A DNA stretch of 64,000 bases, from assembly GCA_963573385.1 (NCBI GenBank), contig CAUYLG010058995.1, forward strand, positions 1 through 64,000, in the 5' to 3' direction. This DNA comes from Cacajao melanocephalus (lineage: Eukaryota > Chordata > Mammalia > Primates > Pitheciidae). This document shows, in pieces, positions 52,425 through 64,000 of the stretch; position 1 is the first letter of the stretch; every line of letters starts with the position of its first letter. Position numbers and translations under genes: made by a program. The notes under the pieces are model-generated. The model worked only from the letters and a program-made list of their open reading frames with translations, was not told where the DNA came from and ran no database searches.

Positions 52425-52572
52425 AGCATTAGGAGAAATACCTAATGTAGATGACAGGGTGATGGATGCAGCAAACCACCACCATGGCATGTGTATACCT
52501 ATGTAACAAACCTGCACAAGTACCCCAGAACTTAAAGTATTAAATAAATTATAAAAAATAAAAATAAAAAAC
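52425..52572 (+). mobile_element. L1 3' end, very short, with 12-bp TSD
   Basis: Forward L1PA-type 3' end: AGCATTAGGAGAAATACC, AGGGTGATGGATGCAGC, CATGGCATGTGTATACC, ATGTAACAAACCTGCAC and AAGTACCCCAGAACTTAAAG with an A-rich tail holding several TAAAAA units. TAAAAATACTTT at 52413-52424 and 52573-52584 is an exact 12-bp target duplication. Only about 150 bp of element. Confidence 0.94.
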
Positions 52573-52584
52573 TAAAAATACTTT

Positions 52585-53779
52585 TTAAAACCCAACTCAT
52601 TTATTTTAGAAGTTTTTAATTGTTTCTCTTGTATTTTCTAGGTATAATTTGTAACTTTTTCCTCCTTTTCCAATGATTATATCTCTTCTCTTTTTTTTTT
52701 TTTTTTTTGTATGCTGGCAAAATTTTCAACACATAATAAATAATAGTGGTCCTGACAATTGTGTTTTTAAAAAATATATTCTCCAAAATTTTAAAAATCA
52801 AAATCAGATACTATGAGTGCTTCCAAACCCAGGATGTCATTTCAGTTTTGTTCAGTCCTCAGAAGATACAGATTCACAGACGTCTCAGGTACAAAATAGC
52901 ACCATGAATTCTGTCTTAACGATGGGCCATCTCTGTTCATAGGCTCAGACTTCATTCATTCATAATATTTGGGTCAATTCTAGGAGATTTGTAAATGATG
53001 AAACATCAGTTATGATGAACCACTATTAAAGAACAAACTTGATTTTATACATGGCGATATGGCTTTCAAAGACCTCCTATGAAAACTGACACGATGCCTG
53101 ACTAATGCATTGCCAGTCTTATACATAGTAAGGAAGGTCAGCTCTTACCAGGCTAAAGATTTAGCAAATTTTGGGAACCTCACAAAGATGGTAATTCCTC
53201 TAAATGTATAGACGTTACAGGTGAAGTTTTTTAGAGAAAGTTTTTGGGGGTTTGGTTTACTAGCTTTGCAACCTGCAATACCAAAAATAGAGGCTTTTAA
53301 AAGTCTAATCTGAGATTTCTTATGGAAACTTTCAAACAAATGTTAATTCTGTAGCTTTAGTGGTTGGTCACTACTGTATGCCTCTATTTTTGCAAAGCAA
53401 CTCAAGGAGGCCTTATATGTTTAATCATTATTCGTGCTTCAGCTATGTGAATCATTATCACAGACCTGAACGGAACAAGCCTTTTTGTAAATAAGAGTAA
53501 TCTTGAGAAAGAGAGAGATTATTTGTGATTGTAAGAAGGGGAGTAAGGTAACTGCCAGGAAGAATTGTGGATGAGTTTTTAAATGTCATAAAAGAAACAA
53601 CTAAATGTCCTTTCATTGGGATGCTGAGCATTGCGTAACCAGTCCTCTGGGAACTCTGTAATTCCATGATTTGTGCATGTTTGGTTATCTTTAAATGGGT
53701 CTCACTGTTTCCTGCTCATAGTAATGCAAATGGTTCATTTTCATGGAAAAACAAATTAATTTTGATAGGTAAAAATAGC
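52585..53779. other. No recognisable feature; (T)18 at 52691-52708
   Basis: AT-rich sequence. A 61-codon Lys-rich minus frame near 52616-52801 spans the poly(T) and is not a gene. Confidence 0.5.
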
Positions 53780-54002
53780 TATATATAGATATATTTAATA
53801 TATGTAATAAATTTAACATATATACAATTTAACATATATGTTAAATTTATATTAGATATGTAATATATATTAAGATATTTATAACATGTATATTCTATAT
53901 ATTAACATACATATCTTAGTATCTAATATAGATTAACATATTTTCATAAATTATATATCTATTATAGATATATATTTTATGTAATATATAAATAAATATT
54001 TA
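53780..54002. repeat. AT-rich block with palindromes
   Basis: About 220 bp of almost pure A and T, built from TATATA, ATATTA and TTAACATA variants. It contains a perfect 22-bp palindrome at 53826-53847. It is a candidate for unstable or cruciform-forming DNA or for a scaffold attachment region; this is inference from composition only. Confidence 0.85.
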
Positions 54003-54084
54003 GTAGAGAATATTTTATCTTTTATCAGAAGTCTTCCTTCAAAAGATATGACAGAAAATGTATTACAATTCCAGTTTTGGAAAA

Positions 54085-54185
54085 TATTAGTGCAAAACAT
54101 TTAAATGATGATGAGTGCATCTAGAATATATAAAGAACCCCTATGAAGCCCTAAGAAAACAACAGCCTCAAAAGACATTTTATTA
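54085..54185 (+). mobile_element. Old L1 (L1M), left part
   Basis: Forward L1M order: GTGCAAAACATTTAAATGATG, AGAATATATAAAGAACCCCTATG and a CAGCCTCAAAAGACATTTT block. It continues after an inserted LTR-like repeat at 54731. Confidence 0.6.
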
Positions 54186-54730
54186 ATTCGGTATTTGATG
54201 TATGACAATATTACTCCCAAACTCAGTAGCTATAAAACAGCAAATATTCATTATCTCACAGTCTCTATGGGTCAGGAATTCCGGTGGGTACCTCTGACCC
54301 AGGGTCTCTCATAAAGCTGCCATCAAAGTATCAGGAGATGCTGTAGTTTCCTTTGCAGGCTCTGCTAGGGGAGGATCCAGTCATGCTGTCTCATATGGTG
54401 GTTGACAGAATTTAGTTCTTGCCAGCCCTTGCAGCTGTTGTCCAGAGCCCTTCCTCAGTTTCTTATCTTGTGGGCTTCCCCATATCATAGCTCACAACCT
54501 GAGTCCTGGATTCCCACAATGTGAGTGCATGAAAGGGTGAGAGAGAGGAAACTGAAACCATAGTCTCCTGGTAACCTAATCTCAGAAATGACATCTCATT
54601 ATTTTCTGCCATGTTCTATTTCTTACATGCAAATCACTAGGTCTAGGTCCTCACTCAAGGGGAAGAGATTACCCAAGAAGGCAAAGATCACTGGAGTCCA
54701 TCTTAGAGGGTACCTACCTATCCCAGTCAA
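54186..54730 (-). mobile_element. Ancient LTR-like repeat, copy C
   Basis: Best preserved of three related copies: CAAACTCAGTAGCTATAAAACAGC, ATTCATTATCTCACAGTCTC, GGGTCAGGAATTCC, CCAGGGTCTCTCATAAAGCTG, AACCTAATCTCAGAAATGACATC, TTCTGCCATGTTCTATTTC, CTCACTCAAGGGGAAGAGATT and GTCCATCTTAGAGGGTACC. It sits inside an old L1. The family is a common LTR-type element I cannot name; orientation uncertain. Confidence 0.55.
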
Positions 54731-55345
54731 GAGTAGAAATTTATAGAACAAAAAGACAAAGTACATAAACCTACTAAAAAATGTTTAACCTTGTTAATAA
54801 TAAAGAAAATGCAAACTAAGACCACAGTTTCACAATCACTAGATTCATTTTTAAAAGTAAAAGTCTGACAATACTAAATGTTACCAAGAATTTGCAGAAA
54901 TGAGGAAGTGATGGGAGTGGAAACTAATACTATTTTAGAAAATAATTTCTCATAACTAGTAAAATTCCACTGACTCATAATCTGACTCAGTAATTCTTCT
55001 CCCACATATATATTCTAGAGAAATTGCATGTGAAGATCAGATGTTCAAAATGTTCTTAAACACATTGTTCATATATAGTATGATCCAATATAAATTTTCA
55101 AAAAAAGGAAAAGCTAAGCAATATCTACTTTAGAAATACATTTGTACTATATATAGTTACATTATAAAGAAAAGCAACTAAATGTGATTATACAAAGTTG
55201 AAACTGCAGGTTCCGTGTGAGTGGGAGGGACGGAGATGTGATAGAAATAGGCTCATAAGAGGCTTTAACATTTTCTTCAGCTGAGTGACACATCCATGAG
55301 TATTCATTTATTTTTTGGCCATTACTTCTAAACCACACACAAATA
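54731..55345 (+). mobile_element. Old L1 (L1M), right part
   Basis: The L1M order resumes: AAGAAAATGCAAACTAAGACC, AGTCTGACAATACTAAATG, ACTGGAGTGG-type text near 54915, CACTGACTCATAATCTGACTC, ATTCTAGAGAAATTGCATGTG and TGTTCTTAAACACATTGTTC. Diverged, with no ORF2 frame left open. Confidence 0.6.
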
Positions 55346-56682
55346 CATTTTCAATGACATGTTTTGCATTTTTAACTAAAATTGATGAATTTCTTTGACA
55401 TTATGAAGAGTACTGTATATGTCACAGCATCCAGTAAGGATTAATCAAAGCAAGTCATGACTGCATTATACTAATGGAAAAACATCTCTGTAAGGACTTT
55501 GTTGTAAAGACCCATCAAAGATTGATTCAGTAACTGTTCATATTTTCATGAATGCATTCCCTGAATATAATGGGAATATTCCTGTAGTGTGGTCATCCTT
55601 ATTGCTCTTTTTTCAACTGTTTTTAATATCTTAAATATTTCTTTTGTTGAGGAGAGTATACTGATTTTATATTTCCTAAACTACATTCTCCAAAGAAAGG
55701 AATAAGTAATTAAAGTAATATGATTACCTGAATTTAAGAATGTACCAATGAACCCCACTTCAGTTCTCTAAATAGTATCCAGTGTTTTCAAATAATCAAT
55801 TTACAAGAAACAAAAAATGAATAGCAGGATTTAAATATGTAGAAACTTAAATAACTAACAAGGAAATTCTTCAAGACATGCTATATACACAGTATTTATT
55901 CAAATAAATTAGTTTGTGTTAAAAGCAAAATCTTGAAAATAATTATACAGTGTCAGAGCAAATATTATTAAATTAGTTACATAAACCAGCACCATGTTTA
56001 ACTCACCCTGAAAAAGGCTTATATTTGTGGTTTGAATATAAGAAACAGAAATGCTAATCATTCCATCTGGAAATTAAAATCATAAACTGCTAGATTAATG
56101 AATGTTTTCAATGAGCTCTAACATGCAGAATAGTAAAGACAGGAATTTGTTTTGATGAAAATGATTAGATTTTTTAAACATTTTTAATACTGAGGTTGGA
56201 GAAATCAAACATGATGCAGTATAATTTAGAAATATATCAATCTTCATTATAAAACAGAATGCAGCTAAGTTAATTAAATTGTGTTACTAAATGCAGGAAT
56301 TTAATTTTTTCACAAGTTTGCAAACCGAAAAATGAAGCAACACAAATACATTGAACTTGTTTTCCTTTAAAAACACATTTCTAAATTTATAGCTTTCCTA
56401 CTGCTTAAGTTTGATAAGGAGTAAAACATGGGGGCATTCTGTGGAGACTTTTTACCTTTTTTGTAAAATATTACATAATCCAAACTCTTGTATTTATCAA
56501 CCTAATCATTGTTCAGGTTTCATGTAGAACTATAATCAACTTTCTAAATGAGCTCAATGAAAAGCATTTGATTTTAATTTTCTTAAACTTTTGATAACTA
56601 CTTTAAAAAAATCTTAAATGTAATCATTGTATTTACTCCTTCAACTCTTATCATATATGTGTTGGAGAACACGAAAAATACA
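55346..56682. other. No recognisable feature
   Basis: AT-rich sequence. No gene, no recognisable repeat and no open frame over 60 codons. Confidence 0.5.
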
Positions 56683-56977
<295 letters not shown>

Positions 56978-57635
56978 ATCTTACTCTTTTATATAAAATA
57001 TGCTTGAGACTTGAGGGGTGAACAAGACTTATCTGATGCCTTCACTTAAAGATCACAGTATATTAGGGGGGGAAAGACATATCATCAGATAATTACTTAT
57101 AATTGTGATTAGTGCAACTGAGAAAGAATAAAGTTGTTCCATACTGTATAAAACTATAATTGATGATGCCCAACTTAATCTGGGGAATCCCAGGAGGAAG
57201 CTCAGAGTAAATGAGCAGAAAAAAATAAAGGAAAAGGGGACATGATGGAGAAGGGGAATGTCTCAGGTGGGAAGCATCATGACCTTTCAGGAACTCAGAA
57301 GATAGCCCTGTGACTGGGACACAGAAATATGGGGGAGGGGAATAAAAGGAGGCAGGGAAAGGGAACAGAGTTTAGCTCCTTTCTCAATTTTCTATCACTG
57401 TCCTGGTGAGATGCAGTTTACCCTTTTAAGTACTGTACCTACCTCCTCCAAAATATTTCTGCTTAAATCCAAACTGCACACAGCTACCAGAAGATGTTTC
57501 TTAGGCGTATTGCCATTGTGATAATATATGGTGAAATATTATACATTGCAACATACTTAATAATGCACATTGGGAGAATACATAATAAGTCATTAGCCCT
57601 GCTTGATCTTGCTTTCCTGTCCTGCCTCTCAAATC
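56978..57635. other. No recognisable feature
   Basis: Purine-rich near 57170-57370 with short frames on both strands near 57484-57751. The plus frame 57494-57751 runs into the L1 remnant that follows, so its tail (QDTHLT) is L1-derived. Confidence 0.45.
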
Positions 57636-58227
57636 TCACTACCTTGAATGTAAATGAGTTAAAAATCCCACATAAAAGACAAAGAGTGACAGATTGCATT
57701 AAAAAGCAAGACTCAGCCATATGCTGTCTTCAAGACACTCATCTCACATGATAGGCTAAAAGTAAAGTGGTGAAGAAAGATCTGTCAAGAAAATGGAAAA
57801 TAAAAAGGAGAAGGGGTTGCTATTCTACTTTCAGACAAAACATACTTTAAATCAACAATGATGAAGAAGGATGAAGGGCATTACATAATGGTAACGGGTT
57901 CAATTCAACAAGACTTAAGTATCCTAAATATATATGCACCCAACCCTGGAGCACCCAGATTTAAAACAAGTTCTTAGAGACCTATGAAGAGATTTAGATA
58001 ACCACACAATAACAGTGGGAAACTTCAACATTCCACTTACAGTGTTAGAAAGATCATTGAGGCAGAAAACTAACAAAAATATTCAGAATCTAAGCTTGAC
58101 ACTTGACCAAATTGACCTAACAGGCATCTACAGAACACTCCTCTCAACAACAGTAGAATATACATTCTCATCTGCACATGGCACATACTTTAAGATCACC
58201 CACACACTCAGCCCTAAAGCAGTTCTC
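57636..58227 (+). pseudogene. L1 ORF2 endonuclease remnant (segment A of scrambled L1)
   Basis: Forward L1 ORF2 5' region: ACCTTGAATGTAAATGAGTT, AGGGCATTACATAATGGTAA, ATATATGCACCCAACCCTGG, and CAGGCATCTACAGAACACTC. One frame shows QDTHLT where the endonuclease normally has a catalytic Glu (QETHLT), so this key residue is changed. The 75-codon frame 58015-58242 covers the middle of the domain and has GNFN in place of the catalytic GDFN. It stops abruptly near 58227, where opposite-strand L1 sequence follows. Confidence 0.75.
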
Positions 58228-58249
58228 AAAAAAATTTTTTAAAATACTG

Positions 58250-58722
58250 AAATAATATTTATTGATTTGTGTATATTAAACCAACCTTGCATCCCAGGGA
58301 TAAAGCCTACTTGATGGTGGTGGATTAGCTTTTTGATGGGCTACTGGATTTGGTTTGTGAGTATTTTGTTGAGAATTTTTGCATAAATGTTCATCAAGGA
58401 AATTGGTCTGAAGTTTTCAGTTTTTATTGTGTTTCTGCTTGGTTTTGGTATCAGTATGATGCTAGCTTCATAGAATGAGTTGGGGAGGAATATCTCCTCA
58501 ATATTTTGGAATAGTTTTGGTAGGAAAAATGCCAGCTCTTCTTCATACATCTGGTAGAATTTGGCTGTGAATCCATCTGGACCAGGGCTCTTTTTCATTG
58601 GTAGGCTTTTTGTTACTGATACAATTTTAGGACCTGATATTGGTTTGTTCAGAACTTTTTGATTTCTTCCTGACTCAGTCATGTGGGGTTGTGTGTTTCT
58701 AGAAATTTATTCATTTCCTCTA
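58250..58722 (-). pseudogene. L1 ORF2 reverse-transcriptase remnant (segment B, inverted)
   Basis: Minus-strand RT N-terminal region. An unbroken 113-codon frame (58341-58682) contains [14 protein letters not shown] and SIILIPKP, standard L1 RT landmarks, and ends NKILTNQIQ. It parallels 45985-46440 of the long L1. The catalytic FADD region lies downstream in L1 and is not in this piece. The frame is unusually well kept for a fragment, but it lacks a start, the endonuclease and the palm motif, so it cannot work. Confidence 0.85.
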
Positions 58723-59185
58723 GAGTTTACAGTCTATACCAGCACCATTTATTGAAGACATCTTTTCCCCATTGTGTATTCTTAGTGCCCTTGAAAACAA
58801 TCAGTTGATGATATCTGCATAGATTCCAGGGGTCTACATGTCTGTTTTATGCCAGCAACATACTATTTTGTTTAAAATAGCTTTGTCAGAGACAAAGCTA
58901 TATCATCGTCATCATCAGGAAGCATGATACTTCCAGCTTTGTTCTTCCTTCTTGACATTGTTTTGGCTCTTTGGAGTCTTTTATAGTTTCATATGATATT
59001 TTTATGTTTTTATATTTATAAAGTTTTATATCTGTTTAAAATGTCATTGGGATTTTTTTGGAGATTGCCTTGAATCTGTTGATGGCTTTAGGTAGTATGA
59101 ACATTTTAACAGTACTAATTCTTCCAGTCCAGGTACATGGGATATATTTTCATTTATTTCTTGTCAGTAGTTTCTACTGGGAAAT
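58723..59185 (-). pseudogene. L1 ORF2 C-terminal remnant (segment C, inverted)
   Basis: Minus-strand L1 sequence paralleling 44905-45350 of the long L1: CAGCACCATTTATTGAAGAC, TCTTTTCCCCATTGTG, GGTCTACATGTCTGTTTTATGCC, CTTCCAGCTTTGTTC and GATGGCTTTAGGTAGTATGAAC. No open frame remains. It lies right of segment B, whereas in an intact minus-strand L1 it should lie to the left. Confidence 0.8.
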
Positions 59186-60737
59186 TTTATAGGATTTAAG
59201 TACCAACCATGTATCAAATTTCTAATTTATTAAGAAAACCAAAGTTCAAAAATAAAGTTCTTATTATATTTGTCAAAGATCTCTTAACATGAAGGCAAAA
59301 ATCATGGATGTAGTATTAACTCACTTTTTTTTTCCATTTAGATGCTTAAAAAGAGAAAAAAAAAAGCTATTATACTCTTATTGCAAGTTTTAAATATCCG
59401 TAGTGTCACATACCTGACTTTAAGAATTATAAATCTAGAAAATGTCAACTAATGAGATAGCCATAAGCATATAAGTAGAAAAATCCCCTTTCTACTTCCT
59501 AATCACATTTTCTATGGACTCGTGTTACTCTAATATATCAAAATATTCTTATCTTTCTGTGTTAGGCAACTATTTTTTTTTTTTTTTTTAGAAATAATGT
59601 TGCAAGTGCTTGTGAGTCCCATGATTCATATTCTGAGTTTGACTTGTAGTTATATGCTTTGTGCAAAGGAATCTGTTGAATCTACTGGACACATGGAGAA
59701 CAACACTTCCAATCGTAGCCTCATTTACTGGGTTAAGTAATTCTTCAGTTCTCTCATATCATCGTGGGGAGAGATAACGGCTTGGCTTTTGGTGCATATT
59801 AATAGAATGAACATTCACCAGAAGATCGTTGTATATCACAAATGGGGTTGAGTTGTCACAGGGGACACCTTGTTTAATCTCCTCAATTTGATTATAAAGG
59901 CCCGGATAAGTTCATTGTTCAGAAGTCGTAAATGACGTAGCTGAAATCTAACTAGATTAGCCAAGAAATTAAAATGACTGAGTTAAACCCTCATTCCTTG
60001 TGTGGCTATATGGGAGTGTGCTTGCACATGTATGTGTGTGTGTGAACGTTGAAATCAGAAGTGTGATGGTCTCTTGATCCACTGAAGCGATAAGATGTAA
60101 GAGTAAAGAAATGTGTAACTTCTTGATGGATGTCCAACTTGCAGTGGACAGCGCAAATTTTAAAAAATTTAAAGAAGGTTTTAATCTGCTACAGCTCTGC
60201 TATTTTTGCTGGGGTTGCCTTTTCTTTTCCTCACATACTTGTGATTAATGTTTTGATAGACATATTTCAATAGCTTTTAAAAAGCTACACTTTATAATTT
60301 GAAACGTGTGAGAAGTAGCTACCATGAAAACAGTTTTAGCCTTTTTTTTTTTTTTCCTGACTTGTTGGCCTTATCCTGTTAGTCACTGTTTACTCTGAGC
60401 TGTAAGGAAATAATCAACGAATGCCTAGAATTCAAGCTCACAAGATCATTTTTCATTTTGGAAACTTCAAGAAGCTTTGCTATATACTGAATCTATAGGC
60501 ATAACAGAACCACAGAAACTCTTAGTTTGGATTCTCAATGAATTTTACTTCCCTGATAAATCAAATATATTTTAGAAAATTAATGACTTTTGCTTGTTTT
60601 TATTTTTGGTGTTTTTCCTAAGGAGCCTCATGTGCTTTATTTTTTATTGTTTTTCTTAGAAAGAGACATGCAATTTAATTCCCAAAGGGAATCTTAGAGA
60701 CCTTATTTGTGTTACAGCAAGTATCATAGAGAGAGAT

Positions 60738-60776
<39 letters not shown>

Positions 60777-63127
60777 AAATATAGATCACTTTCTTGCAAA
60801 AACAGACTCAATATAGAGTGATTTTATTATATTATATTTCATCTAGTGTCAGAATATCACTAACTAATGACATTTCTCATTAATTAGGTCTTTTTATGTT
60901 ACTCCCTTTATTTCTACTGAAAGTCATCATATTTCTAGTTAATTCCTGGATATAAAGTACCATATGTGTTTAAAAACCCTCAATGAAGAAAATATTTCCC
61001 CATGACTTTCATAAAGGCTGCTATTTTAAATGTCATAATTACCCACAACTTGTCAGTTTTGAAAAAGCATTTTAGTTTTGAGCGCCAAATAGAATAAAAA
61101 TGATGTTATTGACTTGTAAAGAAGGGACTAAAGCACTCTGATAGCATCTAACCTTTTATCATAACTTATTTAAAGAGCTTTCAGGGGAGGAAAAAAAAAA
61201 CCAACTAACTTTAAAATGTGGACTAACTTGCTAGTGAAGTGCTTTTTCTTAGTGTAGTGAGCTGAGAAGAGTTTTGGAAAAAAGCCCAGAGGGCATGGTT
61301 GTAAAAATGACCATTTGCTACTGGTGCAGATAATAATTTATTCAAGTGAAAGAAAAGAAGAAATTGTCACATATGGCTTCAGGTTCTGATTCTTTCTACC
61401 TTCTACTGACTGCTAACAATAATTAAAAATTTTTAGAAGCAACCTGATCAAGGCCTAGAAGACCAGGCTCCTTCATCAAGAGTCAATAGTAGAGGTCAGG
61501 ATTAATTTGTTGCTTTAAAACATGGAAATTACTCTCCGTGTTTGAGAGCAGTATGTGGCACCCCTTAACTATATGATAAAAAGGGCCTTGAATTTCATTG
61601 TATGTGTGTGACATAAAGGGTACCTATTTGGAAAGATTTAATGAGACTGAAATAGAGGGTAATAGATACTGAATTGGGGTAATTTATGTTGTGAACCTAA
61701 GAAGATAGCTAGGGAATCTTCAAAGGCAATCACTCCTGCATGACTAAAACTGAAAAGACATTTCAAAGCTCTCTTCCTCTTACATGAAACTAAGTATCAA
61801 TCTACTGATTTCATAATTTATATATTTGAAGATTTTGATATAAGCAAAATGTATCTATACAGCCATTTTAGTACCTGGCAAGCTAAAGCACAAGAACAAG
61901 TATATTTCAGATAATAGGCAGTTATTTCAGAAGGCTTCTTTATGAGAAAGAATATGAATTTGATGATTATAGATGACATAGATGGGATCATTTTATTCTG
62001 TACCTATAACATTGAAGGCCTCAGTTTCCATATGACATAATTCCATGAATTTTTAAAATGGCAACAATTTTAATAAAGGACATTACATGATCTGAGATAT
62101 GATTAGGAATGGGTACAATTCATACACATTTTAAAATATTTCTCATCATCCTAACAACACAAATTAAAATCTGTATAGCTAACTACTTCATGTGCCATAA
62201 TGTTTGAGGAGTTAAATCTGGGGATCTCTGCTTCACTTCTTGAAATGGACAAATGCTACTAAAATAAAGGGAAAATAAGTATGATAACTGTTAACTGAAT
62301 AATGTAATGTTTTCATGCTTCTGAAATAGAAATTTCTCTGTTTTCAATAGTTTTATGTGACTAAAATATTAAATAATTGTTCTCCTTTTACCTACAATTT
62401 AATTAGGGGAAAAAACAGTTCAAGAGAGATTTCACACTATTGAAGAAGAAAAATTCATCATGGTGGGTTTAAACCATTAGAAGTTAGGTGGAGTGAAGGG
62501 ATCAGAGGAAAGACACTTTATACAAAGTGGGTATTCTTTTTTTTCCATTGTGTCAGTTATGTCTCATCCTCATTCTTTGGAACTGACTGACATGCTTCAG
62601 CAATCATTTTTGACGTTCTATACACATGAGAATTTGGGGCTAGCACAAGCAGCTTTTCTTGAAAATGTCTAAGTGAACTCTGGCAAACAATATGCTACTT
62701 AAAAGTGATATACTCTGTTACTATTCTGCAGGTATATTACTTTAGAGTATATTTTTACCATAACACATAACTTCTAAAAGTAAACTCTGCTGTAAGATAA
62801 AAATGATAATCAAAGTGTGTTTCCTTCCTATTCTAAGTAATATTAGGAAATTATTTATGTGAGATATTGTAATAAAAGAAGATTGAAATATGCTGTATTT
62901 ATGCTAATTATCCATTCAGTATCTTCTTCCATAGCCCTTACAATACATATTTGACTGTTATAAGTACACAAATACCAATTCAATGGGGCATTACCATTAC
63001 CATGTATAAATCAGATGAAATATTTGGTCATTTTGATTATTTTTAACATTTGTTTGTTTTTAGCAAAAATATTTTATAATCACTTCATCTATACGTACTC
63101 AACTCAAATTTTAAGTGGTTATTTTAT
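59186..63127. other. No recognisable gene; microsatellites only
   Basis: A long AT-rich stretch. I see only simple repeats: a T run at about 59572-59590, another at about 60341-60355, (GA)n at 60729-60772 and an A run near 61190. No frame over 60 codons and no recognisable transposon. Confidence 0.5.
60729..60772. repeat. (GA)n microsatellite
   Basis: GA dinucleotides with two GATA interruptions at the left, then a perfect run of more than 25 bp. Confidence 0.93.
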
Positions 63128-63273
63128 TAATAGTGGTTAAAGACCAATCATTGGGGCTATAAAAGTCCGGTGTGGGGATTACACTACCTCACTTGCAAGC
63201 TATGTGAATTTAAACAAGGGGCTTGAAACTTCTTCATCTTTAAAAGGAAACATAAATCAAACTCACCTCATTG
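63128..63273 (+). repeat. MIR SINE, left part (interrupted)
   Basis: Degenerate MIR: AATAGTGGTTAAAGACC, GGATTACACTACCTCACTTGC, AAGCTATGTGAATTTAAACAAG, AAACTTCTTCATCTTTAAAAGG and ACTCACCTCATTG. It continues near 63454. Confidence 0.65.
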
Positions 63274-63446
63274 ATCAAGACCACCTACATAAACTGTGAG
63301 CTCAGAAAAAAATAAAAATGTAGGACCCCTTGCTCAAACTTCGTGACCAATTTCAAGATGGCAATAGCAGAGCGTTAAACAAACCACTGATGGCAGAGCT
63401 TTCCTCCAAGGACAGAGCTCTTCTCAACACAGAGCCCCATGCAACC
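63274..63446 (+). repeat. Unclassified insertion in MIR (same family as 18636)
   Basis: About 170 bp inserted in the MIR, with a decayed duplication (CACCTCATTG on the left, CACCTTGGAA on the right). It contains GGACCCCTTGCTCAAAC, TTTCAAGATGGCAATAGC and AGCGTTAAAC, the block order shared with 18636-18720. Family unnamed. Confidence 0.5.
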
Positions 63447-63545
63447 CACCTTGGAAATTGTTGTGAAGAGTAAGTTTATAGACTGCTTATTAGCACATAT
63501 TAGGTGCTCAAAAATAATTTTAACAACTATTTTCTACAAAATTTT
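63447..63545 (+). repeat. MIR SINE, right part
   Basis: MIR 3' order resumes: AAATTGTTGTGAAGAGTAAG, CATATTAGGTGCTCAAAAATAA. Confidence 0.55.
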
Positions 63546-63869
63546 TATTTGAGGTGCTCTGGCTATCGTATGGGTGTTTTGGGGTGGGGTAAGGATCTTA
63601 ACTGAAACTCTATATTTTGGTTTTGTTTTGAAATTTTAAATAATATTTTTAAAAGCCCTTTAGTGAGTTTGATATGCAGCCAAGATTGAAAATCATCAGG
63701 TATTTAACTAAATTACTTCTTACTGACTCTGTACTATAACCTTTATATTTATACAGTATATAAAATACCAGTCATAGATTGATTTTTTTAATCCAGTTAC
63801 AGTAATATAATGGGAATGGAATTATGAAAGTAACTAAAATGACTTGGATTGTTCAAAGGTCAATAAAGG

Positions 63870-64000
63870 GCTATTGTCCTGAAGGAGCTAATAACCTACA
63901 GTTCAAAATGTAATTGAAAGGCTCTTACTGCAAATCCACTTGGGGATGCTTGTTAAAATTTCAGATGTTTTTGGACTTAGCCTGACCTACTGAATCAGAA
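63870..64000 (+). mobile_element. hAT-type DNA transposon fragment, cut by window end
   Basis: GCTTGTTAAAATTTCAGATG followed by CCTGACCTACTGAATCAGAA is the middle of a MER-type hAT transposon (MER5/MER58-like). The right end lies outside the window. Confidence 0.45.

Overview
This window looks like primate, most likely human, intergenic DNA from an AT-rich, gene-poor region. It carries several Alu SINEs, primate-type L1 insertions, THE1/MST and MLT1 LTRs, and older L2 and MIR copies. I found no host protein-coding gene, no tRNA, rRNA or CRISPR array, and no open reading frame I would defend as a functional gene. Open frames longer than about 60 codons fall inside decayed transposon genes or are what chance allows in DNA of this composition. 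All repeat-family names come from recognising the sequence by eye, not from a search; older copies are named only to class level.

Layout. Positions 1-1466 hold the edge of a minus-strand endogenous retrovirus (leader plus LTR) that continues off the left edge. An Alu follows at 1664. From 6.4 to 12 kb lie old repeats: MIR, a minus-strand MaLR element keeping LTR-internal-LTR order (7728-9035), an MLT1/MST LTR, and an L2 split by an ERV1-type LTR (11291-11840). From 13 to 17.2 kb are MIR, a THE1 LTR with perfect target duplications (15150-15503) and an internally deleted L1. From 19.5 to 22.3 kb are an L1 3' end and the 3' part of a decayed ERV-L provirus split by an Alu.

From 23 to 27 kb are an L1 3' fragment, an MLT1 LTR, an L1ME 3' end, and an L2 split by a TATA/CCAAT-bearing LTR (25713-26448). 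Positions 27.7-37.6 kb are mostly unassigned, AT-rich sequence with a short L1 insertion, a THE1/MST LTR and a MIR. From 37.7 to 40.6 kb an old minus-strand L1 carries two Alus and a THE1/MST LTR.

The largest element is a near-full-length minus-strand L1 at 43642-50050 (6409 bp), bounded by a perfect 14-bp target duplication. Both of its genes are broken. Further right are a MER20-like DNA transposon inside an LTR-like repeat (51.06 kb), a short L1 3' end (52.4 kb), an AT-rich palindromic block (53.8 kb), an old L1 split by an LTR-like repeat (54-55.3 kb), an Alu (56.7 kb), a scrambled L1 remnant (57.6-59.2 kb), and mostly unassigned sequence ending in an interrupted MIR and a hAT-like fragment.

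The window is best read as a record of successive insertions: old L2, MIR and L1M copies hit by LTRs, then by L1PA-type elements and Alus. I found no new biological system. The items most worth a second look are the scrambled L1, the dated nested insertions, the LTR with a duplicated CCAAT module, the ERV-L remnant, and a possibly conserved noncoding stretch near 28.4-29.0 kb.
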